This document shows positions 1 to 12,000 of a DNA stretch of 64,000 nucleotides, one piece after another. Each line of letters starts with the position of its first letter. Position 1 is the stretch's first letter. The notes under the pieces were generated by a model. It ran no database searches. It was not told the DNA's origin and saw nothing but the letters and a program-made list of their open reading frames with translations. The position numbers and the translations under genes were made by a program. Source of the DNA: Parapristionchus giblindavisi. Its lineage: Eukaryota; Nematoda; Chromadorea; Rhabditida; Diplogasteridae. The stretch lies in NCBI GenBank assembly GCA_943737045.1, contig CALSFV010000216.1, positions 248,001 through 312,000 on the forward strand, in the 5' to 3' direction.

Positions 1-69
1 TCACAGATTAAGAGAAAACATGAAAGAATATTACAGATTTAGGTTCTAAGTGATATTGAATGTGTAGCA

Positions 70-3000
70 CTAACGATAACCCTGGTCCTGAAATATATAA
101 AAATATATTTTAGAAAAGAAAAAACATTTAAATGTCTCCAGAAGGAAGTTCTATCTGGTTAGATAATCCACTTATGATAAGTGTTAGCTTATTTTATTTT
201 TAAATTATATTAAAACAAAGTTTGCATGAAATAAAAAAATGAAAAGAACCTTGAGTTGATTCAGATACATCTGTCTCTTCTGCTCTATCGATTTTTGCGG
301 GAACGGATTCAAATCATAAAACGCAACCTGAAATCATTCACTTCAATTTGATTACAGTGATCTGCAAAAATCAAGCGAAAAGACTTTTTTTAGTTTTGAA
401 AGAAACTTTTTTCAGCCGTTTATCACACTTTCTTCCAGTTTCATGCGAAAATATTATGTGAATGAACAAACAGGCTGTTGGAAGAAAAAAATATGACATA
501 TGGAAAATGAAAGATAACAACAAACCTGAGCGAGTTTCTTGAAATTGGGCACAAAGTCAGCGGCTCTGGACAGACACGCGTGGACAGTGCCTATCGTACG
601 ACACTGAAGCACACGTGACTCACCCAATTTGAGGATAGCCAAAGCGAATCGGAATAACACCTGAAATGAATCGATAGTAATAATCAATAATTAAAGCTAT
701 CGAAACATGATAGTTAGGTTACTACCAGACAAAAACAAAACAACACATTTTATATTCCTTTTATTGATCGCGCCACCCTTTATCTGTCCCGTTTCATGCA
801 TCCGAAATGCATAATAATAAAAGTTGAACCACCAAAAAACGCCTACCTTATTGCCCTCATAGAGAAAGACATCGAAGATATTGAGATAGATAGAATGGGG
901 AAGGACATCCACAAAACATGTGAGGAACCATGATAGGGTGAACAGTGAAAGATCAACCTGCAATCCAATTACTTATAATAATTCATTTTAAAATATAGCT
1001 TAATTCATTTAAAAAAGCATAATTAATATGAAGAAAATAACAATATCCTGGTACATTCACAAAAAAGGCACTAGGTCGGATGACAACCGATGAATAATAA
1101 CCGACTAGATGATAACCATTTGCATATGCGAGACAAGTGATAATGAATAGACAAAGTATGCAAATGGTTATCATCCAGTCGGTTATTATTCTTCGGTTCT
1201 CATTCGACCTAGTGCCACAAAAAGAATAATTTAAAAGAATAAGTATCGTTTACCTCTAGGGTCTTAAGATGATTAGCCAATCGAGGAAGTTTCTCTTGGA
1301 CAAGATCACGAAGGACCTGCAAGAAATCAATCAATATTTGATCAAAGTTGGCTCCAATCAATCAATAATCAGGGCGTACACAGACAATAAATCGATCTCT
1401 CACCATCAACTAATCATTCTCCCTTTTATACAATCCAAACTTTCTCAACAATTGCATGCAACCACTCTAAGCGGCGCAGTTTCTCTCTCAAAACATAAAA
1501 TGCTATGCGTTCCAATATATATTCCCACTTTCTGATCAGCCACCGCTCCAATGAGTGTGCAGGTGTAGTATCCGGGTGGTTGGAGCATCTCCACACACGA
1601 GGTCAGGAACCAGAATGCGTCCTCTTCCGATAGATACAGTAGACCAATGGCTGCCAGACGATTCAGACCCTGTTGATTAATGGTCTCAAGGAGTTGTCAA
1701 GATTGTCAGAATGAGTGAAAGAGTCAATAGATGAGAGTGAAAGAGTCGTCCAGCTACCTGACAATATCCCACTTCTGCATTGTGATAGCGATACGCGTAT
1801 AGCACACGACGAAGGGACTCCACCTGGATTAATCAATATGATCAATAAATAAATCAATCTACATTATTCATCTATTGTACATAACTGTGCCCAAAAAACG
1901 ACTTAAAAAATCAATAATTACTTTTTCAGAGCTTGGATCTTCGAAGAATTTGTTAGTCGGGAGAGTACGAGCAAGGTCGAGATCAATCTGAAATTGAAGG
2001 GATTATTGACTACTACGATAGACGTACCGAATGAACCACAAAATGATTACATAATAATTACAATACATCTATGACAGCATCACTACATCATGCATCCTGG
2101 AGTACCACATTCACTGTACCACTACAGTATTCCTATCTACAGTACTCCTATGACATCACTATTACAGTATACCTGTTTGATGGCAGCATCAAATACGCCT
2201 TCTTCCTTCTTCTTCCTCGCTTTCCTCAACATACACTCAAAGTATCCATTACCCATCTCCGCTTGTCTCTCTCGTACTTGCAGTGAAACCAATCTCAAAT
2301 GGTATATCCGTTCAAAAACTCTATTTACGGAACGAAAGACATTCCGACCACTCAGCACGAATGGAAAGAGCTTTGCTAACTAGCTAACTAATTAGTCCAT
2401 AGTCTATATATCAGCGTAAGCCGAAACCCACGATGACTGTATGATCACATATTACTCGTTTCTGATGCTTACATTAGACGTTCCCTTTCAAATTCAATTC
2501 TAATATGAGCAAACAAAATGTATCCAAAATATCGATTCATCAGTCATGCCCCCACCTACCGTATCCAAACTCTCGCTCGATGGGCAAGAGGAATACCGGT
2601 GCGAACGAGGGCTTTGAGCTCAGTCGATGATACGATCGTGTTCTTACTGAAATTAATAAAATTCGTTTTTCACACATATGAAATTTCTACGATTATTAAA
2701 AATAATTTACGTGTTAACAGAGTTGACGAGAAAGGCGTCCCAAGACTGCAGCCACTTCATGTACTCTTCTGATTGTTCCTAAGATCAAAGATCAATGAAG
2801 AATTGAAATACCGTACCTCTACCCAGTCCCAATCAGATAGAATTCTGTGCAGGACATACTGATAGCAAATATTAGCTCTTTTTTTACAATTATAATTTCA
2901 TTACGATAATCGTGGTTGTCATAATTAATTAACTAGACGTCGATAAAGTATCGTAAATATATATAATCTTACCAGTTTGCTCGCTTCGATTAGCTCATCG

Positions 3001-6000
3001 GCCTTTCTCTGACAATCTGCCGCGTTCTCGAACATATCTCCGCCATTCATCTGGTTTCCTGCCTGAAAATACTTTCAAGTGTCAATTCATCATGAAATTT
3101 GAATGTGAAAACCTCAACAGAAGCATGGCCTCCATTCGATTGAGTAGTGCTGCCTTCGACGTAGAAACCGAGTTTGTCTGTCGCTTTGGCTGCAGTAAAG
3201 ACCACTTTCAAACATTCTTTTAAGGCTTCAAATTCTCCGCTCTGGCACCACTCTCTCGTAGACCAAGAACGCGAGAGAGTATTGCCAGAGCGTGGACGTT
3301 AGATCGGAATAGCTATAAAAGGAAAACACTGTAACACCAGAACCTTAGTAGATATCTTTTTAAAATAAAAAAAAAGCCTACCATTGTCATCCTTGCGTGC
3401 CGATCGAGGGGTTCTATTGGCCTCATCGATGAGTTCGCGAAGAACACCGGGCTCCATGACTCAAAAGATCAAAGATTAAAAAACAGAGTACAAAGATCAA
3501 AGATCACTCACTCTTTCCGGGTTTCTCGGGTGATTTAAAGTGATTGAGCACCATGATGTAGCGACTCTTCAACTGATAGTAACACGCTTGGGTCTACAAA
3601 AGGAGGCCGATTATTATTGATCTATTCATTTTCACGCATTACTTAATTGTTGATTATTTAATTATTTATTACTTAATTATTGAGCAGTTCAATTGCATGG
3701 AAATGTAATAGCATAAGATTATGGGAAAACAAACGAATATTATGCTCTACGTCGGAGGAAGTGTCATTAAACTGATTTCTATCCTCACCTCAAAGTGTAC
3801 TCTGGTCAGTTTGCGCTCCCTTTCCTCGTATGCCGTCAACATATTGTGCAGTTCTGCAGATAAGAACAAATAGATGGAAAGTCAGAAAAAGTAACCATTT
3901 GCAATATTGTATTATGGAACTAATGTCAACCGTAATCAAACTTTTCAACACTTATCGTATACGAAATCTACAAGTACCAAAGCCTAGAGTAGAATACCGT
4001 AATCAATCAATGCCTAACATAAACATCAGAGATAATTCGTAGCCCAAAAGATACCGTAATCAGCAACTACCGTAATTAACTCACCAACAATCTCATTATT
4101 CAACGATTCATTCTGTAGTCGATATCCCTCGACAAGATCGCGCATCTCATGTACATCTCTCACCTGAGAATAAATCAACAATCTAATATTCGATAATTGT
4201 TTTGAGAACATTGAAGTAAATTGAAAATATTGATAGACTTTTTTGCCGCTTTTTAAATTATAATCGATAAATTCCAATTTATCGATTTTGAGAAACAATG
4301 ATTTGCTGATTCTCACCGCTTGTTCCTCATAGATCCGTCGTGCCTCCTCATCGACAGCAAAGCAGCTACCATCCTCTATCGCAATGCCCTCTGGCACTTC
4401 TACTTAAATTAATCAATAAATCAATAATCAATCGATAATCACGATCACGGTAGCCTAATAACCGATCTAATTGGAAAATGTGTCGTCTGGTAGAATCATA
4501 TTTAATATTCAACACTATGCTTCTTTAACGGCCCCAATCAACAATTAGACGATTTCAAAAAATATATCAATAATTTAATTAATAATTTAAATAATTTAAA
4601 ATTTAATTTTCGGATAATGAAAATCAATAAATCAATAAAAAGGGGCGGAGCTTACCATCTCCAATGATACTGCCTCTTCTATCTCCACCAATCGACATCT
4701 TATCTTTGATGTCTTCATCATTCTGCTCAGCTAGTCGCATGATCAGCTCTTCTTTCGTTCGCACCTGCAATAATCAATACAATAACGGAAAACATCGTAT
4801 GAAATAATCAATAAATCAATAATGTACCGAGTCTCTGAAGGCCTCAACGTCGGCTTGCAGACCGCTGACCGTAGTCTCCAGTTGTCTACAAAGCCTCAGT
4901 TAGTTTCACTCTTCTATCTTACAATGGAATTGAAATTGAGATCAGTTGTCCAACGATATGACAACTTTAATAAAACACATCGCAATTTCACAAGGATTAT
5001 TTTCTCTCAATTCTGTTTACTTGTATTTGCAGCTTTTTAAAAATTATTCATTTATTCCACATGAAATGACTATAATAACACTATACTCTACCTATTCTGC
5101 TCTTCGGCATCCTGTAGTCTCCTCTGTAGTTCATTCACCTTCATTTGCGATAATGTCAGTTCCTTCAATGAAAACACTTATACCAGGTGTATTTGCGTTT
5201 CTTTTATACAATTAAGAAAGCAACGAAAACACCAATCCAATTCACGGCCAATATATGAATATAATAGAAAGAAAACTATTGCAACCCCATCGCTAATTAC
5301 GGTACGTCTACACAAGAGATCTTGACACAATGATAATATCCTAATCTGGATAACAGGATGGACGTTCTAATCATAGGCGAAAAGTATGTAACAAAGTACC
5401 AAGCCTGACCGGATTTTGAGCCAAAAATTTCACAAAAATCGAAAAACCTGACAGGATTTGGAAAACCGATAACCTAGCTATTCGACCTATGGTTCTTCCC
5501 ATTCACCTTTTCCTTCTCCAACATGAGCATCATCTCCTCCTCGTCCTCTCGTGACATCTTCGACATTCGCTTCCTGAATATCATTTAATATAATCAGTGT
5601 CCACACGCATAATTGACGGTTTCATTGATATTGTTCTATTTTTCGTGAAAAAGCACGCATCAAAATTAGGATGCCCACAGGTGTTAGAAACGTCGGGGAC
5701 ATTCCTAGACCATCACCCATTGAAATCAAAATAACTTGTAGGTGAGATAGCAACCAGCCAAAAAGCCAAAAACATATAGTACAACCTAGCCAATTTGCGT
5801 CTCACCCATACATTTTCATATCATCATAATGCGTGCACCGATCCATTTCACCTTTAATTTTCATGCGAAAAATAACAATTAAAAAATACTGTGAGGCCGC
5901 CGAAAGTGTATGGTCTCACCTTCTCTTTGCACATAACCAAGATGTCTACTCCAAAGTGGTCGAGTCATTTCGAACAGCAAAATGGAATAATAATAACAAC

Positions 6001-9000
6001 AAAAATACACTTTCTCGCAAGTTGTAGACCACTGCTTGATCTATTTATTCTTGCTTTATTATATTTATTATATTTTTCATAAATAAATAAATAAAATATA
6101 CTATTATTACATGGTCTCAAGTTGTCTGGTAGCAGTCATGAGTGCCTTTCGATGACTCTTCGTCCTCTCCTCATATGCCTCTATTAACTCCTCCAACTCC
6201 AGACGATTACCTTCAGAGTCTGCAAGTGCATCCACCAACTGAAAACCAATCAATCAATCGATAATATAAAGTTCCAATTCGCGATAATGTGATTAATTTT
6301 GCGTTTGTGGAAAATAGATTCATGTTGTAATCACTAACTAAATGCAAAGAATGCATAGTCACGACTCGTTGAGCAGTCATAGCGACAGAGGAGAGGAAGG
6401 CCGAGTATGATAAATGCCTACCTTCTTGCAGTGATCGCATTCCTTCGTCGTTCCTCCCACAGATCCGGCTCGTTCCTTCAACTCTCTCAGTCCATTCTTT
6501 GCCCTGTCTATCGCCCTGAATATAGCTCGGGTTATACTACTTTCTACCTATCGAACCAATGGCAAAGGCCGGTGTTCAACTGTGCGATGACTTATTGTTA
6601 GATCATGGTTTTGACACCTCTTCAGACATTTCCTAACTCCAATCAGCTTGAGTGGGTCATTTTAAAAGACACTATACAGAATATACAGAATTATGTGAAA
6701 AAAGGGAAAGAAACCTTCTGGTCGGTCTCTCAATCCCATCAGTCGTTCGCTCCGCCAATCTGTGTAGCATTTCCTCCGCCCCAAGTATCTCCTACAATAA
6801 AGAGATACATAATTCATCACACATTACAACAATGAGTATTATTCAAAAATGGAAATCAATTCAATACAACCATCTGATTATCCTAACAAGAAGAGGATGT
6901 ACTTTGGTATTTCAAAACTTAAAGTCTACTTAGAACAACGTGTCTGAAGTTAACTTTAAGTCCACAAAAATGATAGATACACTTAAAGTTAAGACGTTTG
7001 TCAGGATTCTCAAGCTTCATGGAGAGAACCAAGAATCTACATAGATTACAGTCAAAGTTGTCAAGGAAAGCGAACCTTGGGCATCTCGAAGCTGTTCTCA
7101 TTCAGCGATCCATCTGGAGCAACGTAGAACTTGGCCGATGGTGAAGTGGGCGGGATTGGGATTGGAGGGGACTGAAATGAGTTTGTTAATGAATAGGAAT
7201 CAATTGTTGATAGGCAGGTGCTGATAATAAGGTTAATCGTATCAAAGTTAATCACTGTTTATTAGTACCACATGGGTGGTACTAATAAATAATTGCAGAA
7301 TAGTGATACGATGTAGGTTTAACTCAACTTGTTCAAGTTTTTTTTTCATTTTCAACGAATTCATGCATTCACTGAAACACATTTATCAATAGCCGCTCTG
7401 ATCTGTATGATTAGCCGCTCATGACTTCATCACATAGACGGAAATTCCTATACGAAAACTATTGGTAGGGCACTACGCCGGATGAGAACCGTCGGATGAG
7501 AACCTACTGGATGATAACCGGAAGCGACCGTATGAGAACTGAGCGTATGAGAACCGACTGGATGAGAACCGAGCGTATGAGAACCGACTGGATGAGAACC
7601 GACTGGATGAGAACCCACCGGATGAGAACCGAGCGTATGAGAACCGACTGGATGAGAACCGACTGGATGAGAACCCACCGGATGAGAACCGAGCGTATGA
7701 GAACCTACCGGATGAGAACCCACCGGATGAGAACCAACCGGATGAGAACTGAGCGCATGAGAACCTACCGGATGACAACCCACCGGATGAGAACCTACCG
7801 GATGAGAACTGAGCGTATGAGAACCTACCGGATGAGAACTTAGCGATCATTTTATGCCAAATATCGGGTAGATCAGTACCATATTTCAAAATGTGTCGGA
7901 TGAGAACTTAGCGGCCATTTAATGTCAAATTCCGCGCTGATCACGAATATGTTAGTCCGATATTTCAAAATGTGTCGGATGAGAACTTGGCGGCCATTTA
8001 ATGTCAAATTCCGCGCTGATCACGAATATATTAGTCCAATATTTCAAAATGTGTCGGATGAGAACTTAGCGGCCATTTAATGTCAAATTCCGCGCTGATC
8101 ACGAATATTTTAGTCCGATATTTCAAAATGTGTCGGATGAGAACTTAGCGGCCATTTTATGTCAAATTCTGCGCTGATCACGAATATATTTGTCCGATAT
8201 TTCAAAATATGTCGGATGAGAACTTAGCGGATATTTTATGTCAAATTCTGCGCTGATCACGAATATATTAGTCCGATATTGTGCGAAAGACTGACTTGTG
8301 CGAAAGAACGAAAAAAATTGTGCGAGCTTGGTAAGAGAAGGCGAGTGTTCGTTATGATGAGGAATAGACATTTTATGTCAAATTCCGCGCAAATTCCGAG
8401 AGTGTGTATTTTGAGGAGAGTTTGTCCATCTTTGTCTATTCCTCATCATAACGAACACTCGCCTTCTCTTACCAAGCTCGCACAATTTTTTTCGTTCTTT
8501 CGCACAAGTCAGTCTTTCGCACAATATCGGACTAAAATATTCGTGATCAGCGCGGAATTTGACATTAAATGGCCGCTAAGTTCTCATCCGACACATTTTG
8601 AAATATCGGACTAACATATTCGTGATCAGCGCGGAATTTGACATTAAATGGCCGCTAAGTTCTCATCCGACACATTTTGAAATATCGGACTAACATATTC
8701 ATGATCAGCGCGGAATTTGACATTAAATGGCCGCTAAGTTCTCATCCGACACATTTTGAAATATCGGACTAACATATTCGTGATCAGCGCGGAATTTGAC
8801 ATTAAATGGCCGCCAAGTTCTCATCCGACACATTTTGAAATATGGTACTGATCTACCCGATATTTGGCATAAAATGATCGCTAAGTTCTCATACGCTCGG
8901 TTCTCATCCGGTTGGTTATCATCCGGTAGGTTCTTATACGCTCAGTTCTCATCCGGTGGGTTCTCATCCAGTCGGTTCTCATACGCTCGGTTCTCATCCG

Positions 9001-12000
9001 GTGGGTTCTCATCCAGTCGGTTCTCATCCAGTCGGTGTTCATACGCTCGGTTCTCATCAGGTGGGTTCTCATCCAGTCGGTTCTCATACGCTCGGTTCTC
9101 ATCCGGTGGGTTCTCATCCAGTCGGTTCTCATCCAGTCGGTTCTCATACGCTCAGTTCTCATACGGTCGCTTCCGGTTATCATCCAGTAGGTTCTCATCC
9201 GACGGTTATCATCCGGCGTAGTGCCATTGGTAGTGATTTGGATAAGCATCTGAGCACATTCCTATTCATCCATTCACCATTTATTTATTTATCTTTCCGT
9301 ATGCGATACATTTAACAGAAATAAACGAGATTTGATTGGTGAAACATGAATTTTAAGTAATTTTAATGATGATTCATGAGGGTAGCCATTGTAGCCAGTC
9401 ATTCTCTGCCTCTATCAACGACAATCATCATCAACAAAAGAGAAATTGGTCAATAAATTGATCGGCAATCAAGCATTTGGATCATAGGTGGGCACGCTGG
9501 GGGAAAGGCTGTGCGCAAACCGGGGAATTGTAAGGCAAGGCTATGCGCATGGCCATTTTTTAGCAGATTTCACTGGAAATTTTCCAATTTTTGCTAGGCA
9601 AGGCTATGCGCAAGGCCCTGCAAGGGCAGGCAAGGCTGTGCGCAAAAAGAATTCGTTTTCACGCGCCCACCTATGATTTGGATAGAACAGAATGCGCACC
9701 ATTGTCCTACATCTTTGGCCAACTTGGAGTCGAACAACTAATCAACCGATATCGATACAGTAAGCTATTAACAAGTATAACATTAGCCTCAACTCACCAT
9801 CGGTCTTCTCGCCCTTCCATCACTAATCACAGTGACATCTTGATCATCATCATCATATTCCTCTCCTGTCTCACTCGATCCTCCCTCATCATCATCCTCT
9901 GCTTCTCCTTCCTCTTCGCACTTAAATTTCAAAATTATTATTTTAATTTATAATTAATTCTTTTAAAATACCATAGTATCTTCAGAATCTCTCGATGTCG
10001 TCGGTCCCAATTGGGCGAGTAGTTCATCAACAGAGGGGGTGCGAAGGTCCGACACGTGTACCTGGCAGATACAGGTTATACGGATGAAATATGGCTAGAT
10101 AGGGATGGAAGAGAGTGATTTGATATGAAAAAGACCTTTGCTAACTCAATACTCCAAATCTTTTGCACATACGGTGCATGCAAACCTAAACTTGTACATC
10201 TATGAGAAAAAATAGCAATTTTAGCGAGATAATGTCAGTTTCTAACAGTTACAGCTAAGTTTATAGTTATGAAAATGTGTGAGTTGAACAAAAAAATGTC
10301 CGCCTAACCTCATCATCTCCCCTCTTCTCCTCATTCCTTTTCAGACTCGTCTCAAACACGGATTGTTCGAAGGGCGACGATGGAGTTGCACTCGTCAGTG
10401 CATGGATCTCCTGAAGATGACTTACTACTGTATGGAGAGGATATTGGTTACTGTATAACCAATTAGAGAATATGGTCATTGTGGTCATTTTCGCTAATTA
10501 AGAGCGGTTAGCTCACAAATTCTTTTATGGACAATTTCAAAAACATACATACCTTGTCAATGTCAATGTGTGTGTTCCAGCTGCGTTTGCGCGTCTCCTG
10601 CAACGATATCATCATTGCCGTAATCTTGAGAACAATCAATAATGATAGTACATAGCTTAGTGAAGTATTCAATAATATGAGTATATTTTAAAAGAGGAAC
10701 GAAAAAGCGATCATAGATGTGAGCTGACTTTCCATGAATACTACACATGAAACATATTCAAATATGGAGTGAGAATATCGCCTATCCAAGTCTACATCAT
10801 CATTCCTTTTTCGCAGTACTGTAGACCTAGCATCGAGAATACCGTATCTCCAATAGCTTACAACTAACATACCGTATACCTAGACTACCGTAATCTTAAA
10901 ATAGCGCATACCTGCAGTGCCTTCATCCAATCATCTCTCATTGTATTGCAGCCAGTCTCGAAGACATGCTCCTCGTTGCTAGCACTAGATAAGCAATCAA
11001 CAATCGTAGTTTTCGTTGGTTTTCAATCAATAATCAATAATAGCAATCAATAATTGCATCACCTACTCGTTCATAATAGAACAAAGAAAAGCCGGATTGA
11101 GATCAGTACTACGGTAAGAGCCTACGGTAACAATTAACATACTGTATAGTGAATTTTCCTTTTTCTCTTGCATCAAAAGTGAACGCCGCTCCACTCAAAG
11201 AGATTCGTCCCACGCACTGAACATCTGAACGATCCTTGAACCTGCAAATATTATTATAATTAGAACGCACTACAGTATACCATAAACGACAGCATGCACA
11301 GCATCATACAGTATGCCCAAGGGAAAAAAAAGATAATAGAATAACCCTATACTAATTACATATCTGTCTCTCATTTGTTACGATGGAAATAAGGAATAAA
11401 GAATATGATAAATCTATGCTCCAGCTACGATTGTAACTTCAGTTACATTCACTTCTTTGATATCGTCGATATACACAGATATTCAACAGACCAATCAATA
11501 AAATCAATAATCAATATAGATTATCTAACCAATATAGATATGGAGATCCTTCCGCCAGTGCGAACCAATATCTCTTACGAGTGATGACACCGAGTAGCGG
11601 ACGAGTCTCCACCTTCAATCAGTTCACTTCAGTTTTGACACATTTATTCACTCTGCTTTCCAGTCGTTCATTTTCGCTTCTCCCAGAAACGAGAAATGAA
11701 TCAATAATCAAGTGATAGAGGTAGTAGTAAGATTCAAACCAGCGCACTTATACATTCGGGACAATTTGAGGTTAAACTGAAACCCGCATTCGCTGGGTAA
11801 TAGACTACATTTACTCAGGAATTGTTCTTATTCTTTCTGTATAAATAAATCACCCCATGGTTGTTTCCTAATTCATTCATTAACCCTAGACTACCTTACA
11901 CGAACAAACTCCGAGACTAACCTTAACCTTAAACAAATTCTCCTACTAACCTTATGTATCCATCCACTCATAGTATGGAACGTAGTCGGTAGACACAGTG

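Larger units (their letters stand above)
7469..9225. mobile_element. Giant palindromic GGCACTA-family element with minisatellite arms
   Basis: A 1,757-bp near-perfect inverted repeat in a tbc-2 intron. It begins GGCACTACGCCGGATGAGAA and ends with the inverse. It is flanked by an exact 8-bp direct repeat, ATTGGTAG (7461-7468 and 9226-9233), the size made by hAT-type transposases. From outside inwards each arm has a 15-bp minisatellite (GATGAGAACCGACTG-like), an array of about 79-bp units, and a unique hairpin stem containing TGTGCGAAAGA. The arms meet around 8,375-8,425. Long open frames here are only the repeat read through (MRTERMRTDW, SSGRFSYAQF) and I do not treat them as genes. Confidence 0.85.

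Noticed and set aside
7448..7889. Long open frames on both strands rich in MRTERMRTDW, GSHPVGSHTL or SSGRFSYAQF
   Set aside because: They are a 15-bp minisatellite read in different frames; the same peptides appear from the opposite arm of the palindrome. No start context, splice signals or protein family.
7260..9240. CRISPR-like array because of regular short repeats
   Set aside because: No unique spacers of constant length; the repeats are contiguous tandem units inside a palindromic transposon in a eukaryotic gene.
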